A stretch of 64,000 nt of DNA. It comes from Fistulifera solaris. Taxonomy: Eukaryota > Bacillariophyta > Bacillariophyceae > Naviculales > Stauroneidaceae. Under the pieces are notes generated by a model, which did not search any database, was not told the DNA's origin, and worked only from the letters and a program-made list of their open reading frames with translations. Shown piece after piece: positions 11,379-21,832 of the stretch. Within the stretch, counting starts at the first letter, position 1, and each line of letters opens with the position of its first letter. The stretch is taken from assembly GCA_030295235.1 (NCBI GenBank), contig AP026162.1, positions 1,736,001 to 1,800,000 on the forward strand, written 5' to 3'. The position numbers and the translations under genes were made by a program.

Positions 11379-12688
11379 TTAGAACCACCCTTCAAACGAA
11401 ACGTCTTCACTTCTCTTCTTCCATTTGTATGAATTGAGTAGGCTGGGGATCATGATAAACGATAAACTCAAGAACAAGTTAGCCTCGTAGGGAAAGTCGA
11501 AAAACGTTTCGCCGTATTTGATTGCGTACGATGCGACGGCACACCCCGCAAACAGCTTGAAAAGAAAATTGTAGTCGTCATCTTTCTCTAAAACTTGGCC
11601 AAGATCTTCAAAGCCGACCAATGATTCATTGTCAAAAACTTTTCATTCTTTGCCATTTCACGCTTCTTTGTGTCGGTCACAAAGGTCGACAGCAATGGCA
11701 CGTCTGTCGTATATCCATTCGAAAAAGCGATGCGGAATGCCGCATAGGCAGCTGTTGTGTTACCCACACAGGTGAGAAGTGCTTGCAAAGGAACAAGAAA
11801 TGGAATCTGGTTGTAAAAGAGATGGTATGTGCAAGCCGTAATGCCCGACGAATGTAACGGCAAGAGACCCCACGTAAGACCCTTCCATCGTGGATTCTTC
11901 ACAACTGAACTCCATTTCCAACAGAATCCCATGGCCGCTAGAAACTCGACCAGTGACGAAATATGAATGATCCAGCAGCCAATAGATAGAGCATTTTCTG
12001 GCTCCGACTTTAGGCCGAGTGTCGTTCCTATCGTAGCAGGAATGTCCATGAACCCACCGAGGTAGGGGAGTGTGCACGGTAGCTCCTGCGACCGCTGGCA
12101 CCGCGGCTGTGATACTCGCGAGTGCCGTCAAAGCGACGACGAGCCATGTCATGGGAGCGTAGCTAGTAGCGGACTGTGGCGGCGGCAAGCCTTGTTCTTT
12201 GGCCCGCAACGCCTGTCGAAAGGCGATGACCGTGACGAGATTGGTCATGGTCAGCAAAGATTCGGCCGATCCATGCAGCCAATCGGAATCGGCCAACGAG
12301 ACGCCGTACAAGACTTTTGCTGCAATCGCGGCGGGTATCGTAAGGAATACAAAAAGTAGGCATGTCGCAAAGCCCACTGTCACACCTTTGGGCGTTTCGT
12401 TCTCGGGGCGATCGAGAAAGTAAAGAAACGCCAGATAGGGAAAGAGCGAGGCACCAAAAATGGCCCGGCGAGTGCTTCGGCTGTATCGGCGTCCATATTC
12501 GCTAGCAAAGTAGTCCATTGACCAGCATCCGCCAGCTCTGGCAACGCATGGTGTTGACGATTGGCATGCAGCAACGCTCTCGATGCGATAGGAGTGATAA
12601 AACACGTCACCCTTTGAAAGCTGAAAGACAAAAGCAACAGGAGACAGTAGCAAGCAACGCCTTTCGTGCTCATGATAGTCCTTGTCAT
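11379..12688 (-). CDS. Ycf49-like plastid membrane protein (DUF3593 + DUF2499)
   Basis: The order of parts is: a signal/transit region (MSTKGVACYCLLLLLSFSF, then FITP after the cleavage region), a DUF3593 domain with GASLFPYLAFLYFLDRP and GVSLADSDWLHGSAESLL, a DUF2499/Ycf49 domain with IGCWIIHISSLVEFLAAMGF and LTWGLLPLHSSGITACTYH, and a C-terminal domain with the sequence GFEDLGQVLEKDDDYNFLF and a further membrane segment. The same order occurs in nuclear-encoded homologues of plants and algae; Ycf49 is also a plastid or cyanobacterial gene. It should be an integral plastid (probably thylakoid or envelope) protein of about 430 aa; its biochemical role is unknown. The frames change three times, each in a homopolymer (near 12465, G-run 12065-12068, A-run near 11632). 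The gene converges on the C4-repeat gene, 76 bp away. Confidence 0.82.
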
Positions 12689-12879
12689 TTATCAACAAAG
12701 TGAAGGAGAAATACTAATCGTGGATGGCAACCACAGCAACCTTTTGAAGAAGATGATGATATTCATCATTCGTCATTCGCAATAATAAACGCCAACGAAG
12801 AGCGGCTCATGACTCATGATTCTACCTCAGCAAATCCAGTCATGTGAAGAGGTAATCTACACTTTAGGAGATAGTAATG

Positions 12880-14355
12880 GAGTTGGCGGACGAATACGGT
12901 ACTCACAGGAGTTATACACGTTCACAGAAAATGTGGGGACGTGGTAAAATGTGGGCATGTGGTTTTTTCACGAGGAGTCGTCCAGAAAATGTGGGGATGT
13001 GGATTTTCCACGTCTTCAGAGAATGTGGAGAATGTGGGCATGAGGTTTTTCACGTCTCCAGAAATGTGAGGATGTTGTTATTCACTTCTCCAGAAAATGT
13101 GAGGATATGTTTTTTTGTCCCAAGAGGTATATGAACAAGCCATGGACCAGTGTTTTCTCGATCCTACCGAACTGCTGTGCCCTTTCCAAACATACTGGAC
13201 GCGGTGTTTGGTGTCACGATTTTAATTGTGGTGAACGTTCCAATAATTCTGGAAAGTGTGTTTTTATCATAACAGAAGAAAGTGGGCGTTCCAGAAATTC
13301 TGGATCATTTATTTCCCTTCATACAGAATTCTGTGCTGGTCCAGAAATTCTGGACCAGTGCTTTTTCGATCCTACCGAACTACTGTGCACGTTCCAGAAA
13401 TACTGGACGCGGTGTTGGTGTCACGACAAATGTTGTGCACGTTCCAATATTTCTGAAAGTGTGTTTTGATCAGAACAAAAGAAAGTGGGTGTTCCAGAAA
13501 TTCTGGATCATTTATTTCCCGTCATACAAAAATTCTGTGCTGGTCCAGAAATTCTGGACCAGTGCTTTTTCGATCCTACCGAACTGCTGTGCACGTTCCA
13601 GAAATACTGGACGCGGTGTTTGGTGTCACGACGAATGGTTGTGCACGTTCCAGTGTTTCTGAAAAGTATTTCCCTTCATACAAAAATTCAGTGCTGGTCC
13701 AGAAATTCTGGACCAGTGCTTTTCGATTCTACCGAACTGCTGTGCACTTTCCAGAAATACTGGAGGCTGTTTTTGTGTCATGACGAATTGATGTGCACGT
13801 TCCAGTATTTCTGAAAGTGTGTTTTGATCAGAACAGAAGAAAGTGGGCGTTCCAGAAATTCTGGATCATTTATTTCCCGTCATACAAAAATTCTGTGCTG
13901 GTCCAGAAATTCTGGAAACCAGTGCTTTTTCGATCCTACCGAACTGCTGTGCACGTTCCAGAAACACTGGACGCGGTTTTTTGTGTTATGACGAATTGTT
14001 GTAGACGTTCCAGTATTTCTGAAAGTGTGTTTTGATCAGAACAAAAGAAAGTGGGTGTTCCAGAAATTCTGGATCATTTATTTCCCGTCATACAAAATTC
14101 TGTGCTGGTCCAGAAATTCTGGACCAGTGCTTTTTCGATCCTACCGAACTGCTGTGCACGTTCCAGAAATACTGGACGCGGTGTTTGGTGTCATGACGAA
14201 TTGTTGTGCACGTTCCAGTATTTCTGAAAAGGTTGTTTTGATCAGAACAAAAGAAAGTGGGTGTTCCAGAAATTCTGGATCAGTTATTTCCCGTCATACA
14301 AAAATTTTGTGCTGGTCCAGAAATTCTGGACAGTGCTTTTTTCGATCCTGGGAGG
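12880..14355. repeat. Tandem array 1 of CCAGAAATTCTGG palindromes (~51-bp period, ~205-bp units)
   Basis: From about 12915 to 13120 there are short repeats of the type TCCAGAAAATGTGAGGAT. From about 13180 to 14350 a unit of about 205 bp repeats, anchored by GAAAGTGGG at 13278, 13481, 13839, 14047 and 14253; one unit near 13660 lacks about 55 bp. Each full unit contains four palindromic boxes at about 51-53 bp spacing (13493, 13544, 13597 and 13648 in one unit). The most perfect is TGGTCCAGAAATTCTGGACCA, with 10-bp arms around a single central base. The array has several open frames, but they shift between units and I do not consider it coding. Confidence 0.9.
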
Positions 14356-14530
14356 GCGGAAATTCACTTGTTCAGAAAATGCGTCTGCAGCCATGACGCC
14401 GTTCAGTGTCAAATCCGTAAACGAATGAAATAGACCAGGTAAGACGAAGTTCTTCTATTGTATCCATTTCAATTTCAATTAGGCAACACTCGAGTTCGGG
14501 ATCCGTATCCAGAGTGGCTCAACGTAAAAA

Positions 14531-15367
14531 ATGGGATCGCGTGCATTATTATTATTATTTGTCCCCCTCTTGTTCGGACGAGTGTCGTCGGCGTTTATTC
14601 TACAACAGAAACCAATCAGCTACCCACATGAATTGCGCGTAAAAGATTTGGAAAAAGATATCGAAGAAAGAAGCCGAAGGAATGCGAAAGGGGGAGCAGG
14701 AGAGGTAGCCGCAGGTGCCGTCTTGGGGGGACTCCTTGGAGGTCCTTTCGGTAGGTGTCTTCCATGTTACGAATCGGGCCTCGATCATAACCGTCTTTCT
14801 CACGCCACGATTTTGACTCTTTTCATTCTATAAAGGAGCTTTATTTGGGGCCTCAATTGGATCTAATTTTGGGGCTAAAGGTGCATTGGAAAGAGCCCGC
14901 AGAGAAGAAATGGAGCGACTGGGCGTGACCGAAGAGATGCTACAATCAGCGAGGAATGTCGGGGCGGCCTTGGAACGCAGTTTGGAGGGTCTGAAAGCCA
15001 CGCGTGAAAGCCTGGAAACTCAACAATTAAATGCAAGGAGGCTGGATGCCAAAGTTGAGGAATTGTACGACAAAGCAAAGAGCGCGCTTTCCAGCGGCGA
15101 CGAAGACGCCGCGAAGCGATTCCTTTGGAGCGCACCTCTGTGCAAGACAAATTGAAACGCGTTCTGATGCAATGTGCCGAAGAGAAACGGCGCTACGAGC
15201 AATTGGAAAGTAACGTATCGATATTGGAAGAGAAGGCAATTGAGGTGAATACGCTTCTGCAAAGAACCATTGGGGCAAAAGCAGTCGTAGATACAGGGAA
15301 TCTTGGATTTTCATTGTCGAAGGAAGATCCTCTTCTTCAAAAATTTCGCGATTTAGGTATTGAATAA
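14531..15367 (+). CDS. Plastid-targeted small coiled-coil protein with Gly-rich hydrophobic segment
   Basis: I do not recognise the family. The predicted protein has about 250 aa from exons 14531-14750 and 14836-15367 (intron with GTAGGT donor and AAAG acceptor). The N-terminus is a signal peptide (LLLLFVPLLFGRVSSAF) whose SSAF junction matches the diatom plastid motif with Phe at +1. Then come a charged stretch, a Gly/Ala-rich hydrophobic hairpin that spans the intron (AAGAVLGGLLGGPFG and GALFGASIGSNFGAKGA), and a long amphipathic helix region with coiled-coil character to the C-terminus. The glycine hairpin could insert in a plastid membrane. One slip is visible in the T-run near 15123; with it the coding length is a whole number of codons. 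Palindrome arrays flank the gene on both sides. Confidence 0.72.
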
Positions 15368-15549
15368 AGGTTTCGAATACATCGATGCTCGAAGGGGACT
15401 ATTGACTTTTTACAACAAACACCTAGCACTGCTTTACTACAGCATTAGAATCAAAATAGTAACTGAACCGTAAATCTATCTAGTGTAAATTTCGTGTCTT
15501 TTAACGGATACGAATAATGCGATTTGCAGTAAAATACAGTAGACTAGAC

Positions 15550-16020
15550 GACATTAGTTTCAGGTACGACCTGTCACAGAATATCTGCAAGACAACAAAC
15601 CGAGTCCAGAATTTTTGGACTTGCCACAGAATTTCTGTATGACAACCAACCGAGGTCAGAATTACTAAAAAAACGACCGAGTCCAGAATTTCTGTAAGAC
15701 CAACAACCAACCAGGTCCAGAACCAGAACTTCTGGACCAGTCACAGAATTTCTGTAAGACCAACAACCAACAAGTCCAGAATTTCTAGACCAGTCACAGA
15801 ATTTCTTTAGGATTAACAACCGATTCCGAAATTTTCGGACCGTTCACAAAATTTCTGTAAGATCAACAACCAACCTGGTCCAGAATTTCTGGACTCTTCA
15901 CAGAATTTCTGTATTACCAACAACCTAGTCCAGAATTTCTGGACATCCTACTGAATTTCTGTATGACAAACAACCTAGCCCAGAATTTCTGGTAATTCAC
16001 AGAATTTCTGTCAGTAAGGT
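15550..16020. repeat. Tandem array 2 of CCAGAATTTCTGG / CACAGAATTTCTG palindromes
   Basis: About eight units of 48-60 bp, each with two boxes: CCAGAATTTCTGG (the reverse complement of the core box of array 1) and CACAGAATTTCTGT, joined by AAGACCAACAACCAAC-like spacers. Anchor boxes CACAGAAT lie near 15576, 15636, 15737, 15796, 15854, 15900, 15950 and 15998, the later ones degenerate. The core palindrome is the same as in array 1 while the spacers differ. Confidence 0.88.
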
Positions 16021-16087
16021 TTACTACAAAGTATCCACTCGACCTGAACCGCGTTGTACTGTAGACTACTGGTACCAGGAAGGACGC

Positions 16088-16146
16088 TAAAATTCTGCCT
16101 CTCAGTACAAGTTGCTACGTAGAGCCTACGGCGAGGCAGAATTTTA
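16088..16146. repeat. Perfect 14-bp inverted repeat upstream of NECAP
   Basis: The arms TAAAATTCTGCCTC (16088-16101) and GAGGCAGAATTTTA (16133-16146) are perfectly complementary with a 31-base loop. The structure lies about 150 bases before the NECAP start codon and just after palindrome array 2. It could be a cruciform, a small foldback element end or a regulatory site; nothing in the sequence decides between these. Confidence 0.85.
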
Positions 16147-16295
16147 ACGTCGTGTCCAGGTACACGCAAAGATTATTTTCTTCCGCGCGTTCGACTACTG
16201 TACAACAAGGACAACACACTACTGGTATTGCAGCATTGCGTCCGAAAAGGCGAAGTGTGTTCATGGAAGAAAAATAATCCGAGATCCCAATAAAC

Positions 16296-16970
16296 ATGGA
16301 GGACGAAGCCGCAGCCGCAACGCGTCAGAAACTAATGGCCGCAGATGAAGTTTATGTATACAAGATTCCTCCGATGAAAGGAGCCGGAGGCCACCGGTGA
16401 GTAGCATACATCGCTAATTGTTGCTAACGTCATCGAATCAACTCACGTCTTACGTTAATTTCCTTTAAAAGGGCGGACGATTGGGACCTAGCTAATCCAC
16501 TGCAGACTTGTAATCTCGTCGTCGAAATGAGTGGCAACACTCTTTACTTGGAGTTTATGCACGAAGGGACGCTCTTTGCGCAGAGTAAGATGGTGCTTGA
16601 CAAGGAAAAACACCTCAGTATAAGTCATTTTATCCAAGACGTTGTTGATTCGTCTCGTTATTTTGCTATCAAAATACAAGGAGTAGGTGGAAAGGAAGCC
16701 ACCATTGGCTTTGGCTTTCGCGATCGAGAAAAGGCCACAGACTTGCGCGAGAGTCTACAATACTTTCGAAAATCGGTCGACCGGGAAAGCGAAGCTCAAA
16801 CGATGCTGCCTTCTGTAAGCATTCCTGTGCTGGAACAAGGAGAGAAAATTCACGTTAATTTACACGGGAAGTCCACTATTTCGAAGACGAAAACGCAGCC
16901 AGAAAAAACTGGTAAAGTACCGGTTCCCCTTCTTCTAAAGAAACCTCCACCACCAGCTGGTGATAAATAG
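16296..16970 (+). CDS. NECAP: NECAP-like adaptin-ear-binding coat protein
   Basis: The predicted protein has about 199 aa from exons 16296-16396 and 16472-16970 (donor GTGAGT, acceptor AAAAG, codon split after two bases). The PH-like NECAP (DUF1681) domain is clear: EVYVYKIPPMKGAGGHRADDW at the start, then LFAQSKMVL, DSSRYFAIKIQGVGGKEATIGFGF and REKATDLRESLQYF. NECAPs bind the ear domains of AP-2/AP-1 adaptors and act in clathrin-coated vesicle formation. The Pro-rich C-terminus (PLLLKKPPPPAGD) is a plausible short peptide tail, although a WxxF motif of animal NECAPs is not evident. No frame slip is seen. Confidence 0.92.
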
Positions 16971-17039
16971 ACGATACTACTGAAGCTATCTAGCTAGACT
17001 GACTTCTCAATTCATTGAATTTTTGCGCATTACGATCCA

Positions 17040-18209
17040 TTACTTCCGTCGAAACACAGTGCGTACCCGTTGCCACAATCCCTTATTTTCAGCAGTATCG
17101 TTTCTCTCCATCACATCTTTTCGGTACTGTTGCACTTGCTTGTAGTGCTCATCTCTCATCCTTGCAAGTTGCATTTCAGTTTCCCGTTGCTGTTTCTTCA
17201 ACTGGGAATTGTGCTGCATTCTTAGTTCAACGATGGTTCCTCTAAGCATTTCGATCTCCTCTTGGAGTCCAGTATCAATGACTTTCGGAGCTGACTGCAC
17301 TTTGTCTTCAAGAAAACGGTTCCTCTCTTCAATAGCTGCAATTTTTTGTCGAAGCTCTTGAATCATTTGCTGTGATGCGTCACATTCCGCAAGCAGCGCC
17401 GTGTATTTGCCCTGTATGATCGATGCCTTTTCCTCCGACGCTGCTAGAGAACGTTGAGCTCTTTCGACCGCCTCTACGTCGACACTTCTCCTTTGCCGTG
17501 TTTCTTCTAGTTTAGCTATAAATTCATCGCGTTCAGCGTAAACGTCATCTAGCTCGGCTGACAGCTCCTCCTCTTTCCGGCGTTGGTTGTCAAGTATAGT
17601 CTTGTGCCGATTCAGTTCGTTCTTACAATCTGCTTCCATCTTTCTCCTATCTTCAGCCATAAGCGCGATCTTCTCCTCCATCTGGATGGCTTTTGTTTCA
17701 TAAGCTTTCAAATCTCGATTGTAAGATACTTCGCGCTTTATGAGATCAGAGATCTTCTTTGCCGATTTGCTCAGTGATGTTTCGTAGTCAGACGTCAATG
17801 TTTCGATCTGTTTTTCGTGTCGTTTCTTTTCGTTCGTCAGTGCAGACTCGGCACTTGCAAGCCTCTTCTGTACAGATTCTAAGTCTCCCAGAGTCTTCGT
17901 TTGTCGTTGTTTCTCTTGCGCCATACGTTTTTCCCATTGGGCTGACGATTTTTCGGACTTTTTCTTCATTTTCTTCACCACCAGTTGCAGCACTTTTAAC
18001 TTGGATTTTGTCAGTTTAAGCTCGTCCTCGGTATCCATTACAACGTTACCCTCATCTGCGTCCTTTGTTTGTGCTGTCATTCCGAAAGCAACCAATGAAG
18101 GCTCCGGTGTTCGAAGTTTCGATCCATTTTGCAACGGACCGAACTGAAACGGCGTGGAAAGAGGCGCGTTGACCAGAAGGCCGGCGAGCCACAATGGCTT
18201 TATTTTCAT
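17040..18209 (-). CDS. Secreted or plastid-targeted long coiled-coil protein
   Basis: The predicted protein has 389 aa, without slip. I chose the start at 18209 because it gives a signal-peptide-like N-terminus (MKIKPLWLAGLLVNAPLSTPF) followed by FQFG, similar to a diatom plastid junction; the frame is open further upstream but without a targeting sequence. Residues about 50-370 are almost continuous heptad-like sequence rich in Glu, Lys and Gln, so a long rod-like coiled coil. The C-terminus is basic (RVRTVFRRK). No enzymatic motif is seen. A structural or tethering role is inference; similarity to myosin tails or golgins would be expected in searches only because of composition. Confidence 0.7.
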   Translation of the reverse strand: MKIKPLWLAGLLVNAPLSTPFQFGPLQNGSKLRTPEPSLVAFGMTAQTKDADEGNVVMDTEDELKLTKSKLKVLQLVVKKMKKKSEKSSAQWEKRMAQEKQRQTKTLGDLESVQKRLASAESALTNEKKRHEKQIETLTSDYETSLSKSAKKISDLIKREVSYNRDLKAYETKAIQMEEKIALMAEDRRKMEADCKNELNRHKTILDNQRRKEEELSAELDDVYAERDEFIAKLEETRQRRSVDVEAVERAQRSLAASEEKASIIQGKYTALLAECDASQQMIQELRQKIAAIEERNRFLEDKVQSAPKVIDTGLQEEIEMLRGTIVELRMQHNSQLKKQQRETEMQLARMRDEHYKQVQQYRKDVMERNDTAENKGLWQRVRTVFRRK

Positions 18210-18691
18210 GGTGGCTATATGATTGATACCTGAAGCTGACAAGGAGTGGTGGTTGTATCTTCGCAATGATGCAATGATGCAAAGAGTGCAATGAATGGCA
18301 TCTTGTGATGTTTTTGATGTGTCGGCGCGTGTTCTAGATGATGTGGTCCGGTCGCAGGACAGGCGACCTTTCCTTCTGGCTAATAAGGTTCTTAGTTTTT
18401 CGAGCAATAAAATAATGGTGAGGTCGTCAAGTGCAAAACATGCGTGCATTTAACTAAAAACGATGCTTGATTTACTAATAAAGAAGCCAGATTAAGTTAG
18501 CACAAAGCTCAAGGGTCCAACTTAATAATAGGTTAGATAGTTGGTAACCAAGTCTGCGAGGACAGACCTTCCTAAAAAGCAAACAACAACGTAGGAAGCG
18601 ACCCTAGCAAACAGTCCGGTTTTAAACTGGCCTAACTGTTAAGCCTGCAATTCAAAAACATGCAAAGCACAATCGCCCCTTTTGTGTCAAA

Positions 18692-19295
18692 TTACTTCTT
18701 GGTGCCCTTCTTCCCCTTCTTTTCGACGTCACATTATTTTTGACAACGGTTTCCTTCTCCGCCATGGCCTCAGCTCGTTCCTTTTCTGCTTTTTTGCTGC
18801 TCAAGTTTCAGCCTCTCCATGCGAGCGATCCGATCAGGCAAATTTGGCAGTTTTTCTGCTAACTTTAGCATCAACTCTTTCTTTGTATGGTTCGATACAT
18901 CCACTAAAACACGCCCTGCATTGTCCCACTGACACGTTATGTCACGGCTATAACCTTTATAGGGCTGTAAAACATGTCGAATATGTAGACTTTGGAGAGC
19001 CTGAGACAAATCCATCACTGATGGAGTCTCCACCGCTTGTTCCGCGCCAATTCGCCGTCCTTGCTTAATTGTTTTTGTCGAATCTAAATAGGATGGGTAA
19101 ATCACCTGAAAGCCGGTGGTATCCATGGTGAATGTTTCTTGAAGAGGCCAAAAATCCTGTACGACCGATCGGGAGCGGGAGGAAGGTGGACCATCTCGTC
19201 CTCGGGTATTTGCAGGGCATCCATCGGGTTTATTGGCATAGCGGGGGCTTTAGGGCCTACTTGCTTAATGCGCACGCCTCCTTTCTTTTCCCCAT
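18692..19295 (-). CDS. SRP19: Signal recognition particle 19 kDa protein
   Basis: The core is clear: QVIYPSYLDSTKTIKQGRRI, EQAVETPSVMDLSQALQSLH, YSRDITCQWDNAGRVLVDV and KKELMLKLAEKLPNLPDR correspond to the SRP19 fold that binds helices 6 and 8 of SRP RNA and helps SRP54 to load. The frame of the core alone begins at 19126, but coding sequence continues upstream (GGVRIKQVGPKAPAMPINP, then IPEDEMVHLPPAPDRSY), so I place the start at 19295. Downstream the typical basic tail EKKGKKGTKK ends at 18692. Joining these parts needs about four to five single-base slips, all in A- or T-runs. Since SRP19 is a core gene, this is the strongest sign in the window that the slips are sequence errors. Confidence 0.85.
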
Positions 19296-19928
19296 CCTTC
19301 GTTGTTGATTATTAAGTAAAAATGAGAGCCTTGATGAACAAATTGGCCCTTTGTGGCGTAAAATAAGCAACAAAACAACGGAGATCCGTTCCGTTCCGTC
19401 CACTTTCGAAATAAACAATACCTGTAAGACACTCGTAGTGCGACTTGAACAGGTTTTCTCATATAGTCACTAACAGTAGCATCTGCGCGTACAAACAGGT
19501 CTTTTGTCGTTTGTTCTTTTTGTTTCTTCTAGGTCCTTTGTTTCGAATTACGTAGTAGTAGGTAGTAGTAGTAGTTAATACAGTACAAGGTACACTTTGC
19601 TTTTTTATGTTTGTGCCTTGTGCTTGTGCGTGCCAGCTTTCCGTTTCCGTTTCTTCCTCGTTCCTCGTCGTCCTCCGTACTCCGTACTCCGCCGCAGGAT
19701 GTTTTTGCCACGCCAGCACACAGCACATACATACGACCGTCGACCGCACACACCACACACACAAAACAACAATCATCTGTGCGAAGCGACGATTGGTTTC
19801 ATTTTACTTCTCTCCGAGCAACTTCGTCGTCTCTATCAAAAGCTATCTCGTTGCACAAAAAGTCGCAGAATAACGGAGAGAGTCCAGGGCAAATCTCTTT
19901 ACTCTTAAAAAAGTTGCTCTCGTTTGAA
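19296..19928. other. Divergent promoter region with simple repeat
   Basis: 633 bases between SRP19 (-) and the ARM-like gene (+). It contains a TAG/GTA trinucleotide run at about 19552-19577 and a CA-rich stretch at about 19745-19770. Open frames here are shadowed on several frames and have biased composition; I do not call a gene. Confidence 0.5.
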
Positions 19929-21704
19929 ATGGATCCACCGCACGTCGCCGACGACGTGAACAAGCCGACTCGAGATGTTACTCCGGAATTTCCTGTTATG
20001 AGGTAAGGCAAAGTCTTTGCTGTGTCGCGCTTGCTCTCCTACTTGGATGATCGTCTTGAATGCCATTCGAAACATTTACACAAGTAGTATTTGGAGCAAA
20101 GAATGTTCAATCCTCCCTCGCGGCGCTCAAGCGAGTTGCCGCTTGCCGCCCGCATGGTCGCCGTGTTGCTTGTCAAAAGGAGTGGTGTAAAAAATTGCTG
20201 TTCCTGAGAGTTCTTGGAGACATCGAACATGTACTGATGACTGGAATTGCAAGTTGCAGTTCGGAGTCAGCTTATGCCTTGGTTAATATGATTGATGGAG
20301 TACCTCTCTACTCTTTTGTGTCCGAACGTATTTTGAAATAATGCTTTATGCTTTATGTCTTGTTTGATACTCCGTACTTCTTACTGTTTCTGTATGAACT
20401 GGATGACTTTCTGACTCTTCTCTCTTTCGCGAAACCAAACTTGCCTCACGAAAATTGTTTTCAGATCAATGCCTGTATTGACGAGTCTACCAAAGATTGA
20501 AAGAGGGCAAGATAGTTTAGTTGGAAGAGCAAAGCAACCTTTTTCAATTTCTCTCCCTCCTTTGAAACAAAGCTTTGGAGCCGCCGCATTGTCTCATTCT
20601 CCTGCCAACTATTCAAGTGACGACAAGTTTGGTCTCAAGCATGAGTGGGACGGCGTGGCTACCGAAAGCTTGTGGCAGGTCAAGGGCGAGGATCTTGAAA
20701 TGGTTCCCTGGGAATTTCCTCTTGAAAGGACTCATCGTGAGATTAGAATGGATGTTGGTGAAGTGGCAAGTCGCATTTCCGAGCGACTTCGTCTCATGTC
20801 AGTCGAAGCTGAATACTGTTCAAAGCAAGCCAAAGCAAAATGCAAAACGACCGATGCTGTTTCCTTTCGCATCCGTCTTTTCGCAGGAGGAGAAGATGGA
20901 CAACCGGTTGTAGTAGAGCTTCAAAGGAGGAGCGGATCGGCATCCAGTTTCATGCGAACTTGCCGCGCAGTTCTCGATGCGGCGGAGGGCAAAGATTCCG
21001 GCGAAAAGCCATCAGTTACATCTAATGGCGCACCACCGGTCTTTAAACTCCCCGTGAGTTCGATGAGTTGTCTGGCCCATGTGGTGACTGCGGATGCTGG
21101 ACTAGAATCAGATGCAAAAGAGGCCTTGCAAGGCGCACTTAAATTATTCAGATCGGACCAGCGCGACGCTAGTCTTCTTGGGCTCGAGAACTTATGGTGT
21201 CTATCCGACCCAGTGAAAACATCTGCTGGTGTAGCAACGTTTGTTTGCAAATCGCTTATAGCTCCCGGTGACGTTCGAGAAGAGCTTCGCGTTTTAATCG
21301 AGCACGATGTTTTCTCCGTGGAAGAAAACGATCCAGAAGGCTCATTAAAGTTCCGAGAGCATCAACGGTTTCTCTGCTTGCGCGTCTTCGCAAATGCAAT
21401 CTCTGTGTGCTTCAAGAATGGCTCTTTGAAAGACCTTGTTTCCGACTCCTGGTTTGCCGAGATCTTTGTTCCTTTGTTGCTCGACGAACTGAATAGAGCC
21501 GAGACCGGACTCCACAACGCTTTTCAAGCTGCCATTTGCTTACACGGTCTTTTGTCTTCCTCGCCCTCTACTTTGCACCAAGTACTTGTTGATAATGGGG
21601 CCAATGCAGCTTTGGAAAAGGCCTTTAAAATCGGGCAGTCGCGTCACGAACTACTTGCGTGCGAGAGCCGGCGCTGTTTGGATGTTTTGGACGCGAGCTC
21701 TTAA
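19929..21704 (+). CDS. ARM/HEAT-like helical protein, unknown
   Basis: The predicted protein has about 438 aa from exons 19929-20002 and 20465-21704. The first exon encodes MDPPHVADDVNKPTRD and ends at AG|GTAAGG; the acceptor TTTTCAG at 20464 restores phase. The intron (462 nt) is long for this window. The middle has a beta-rich element (FRIRLFAGGEDGQPVVVELQ) followed by a small Ser-rich segment; residues about 200-430 are leucine-rich helices that look like armadillo or HEAT repeats (DASLLGLENLWCLSDP, HNAFQAAICLHGLLSSSP). I recognise no named family. A scaffold or binding role is inference from the fold. Confidence 0.7.
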
Positions 21705-21832
21705 GCGATCCGGGTAACCTTTTATGTCTTTAATATTTTATAATTTGCTTCGTCGTTTAGTTATCTGCCTGATTCTACGAGCATACCTACGAAGAGCTCT
21801 ATCTTGGCGCCGCCTGCTTCGTTGGCAGCGGA

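Noticed and set aside
12880-14355. CRISPR array
   Set aside because: The repeats are imperfect and the intervals between them are repeated too, not unique. No cas gene is present and the DNA is eukaryotic.
13107-14396. Several overlapping frames of 105-126 codons on the + strand (PEILDQCFFDPTELL-type)
   Set aside because: They lie in palindrome array 1. The unit is about 205 bp and not a multiple of three, so the frame changes from unit to unit, which argues against coding selection.
12880-16020. Heat-shock elements
   Set aside because: The core GAA-A-TTC has one base between half-sites. Heat-shock elements need two (GAAnnTTC), so the boxes do not fit HSF binding.
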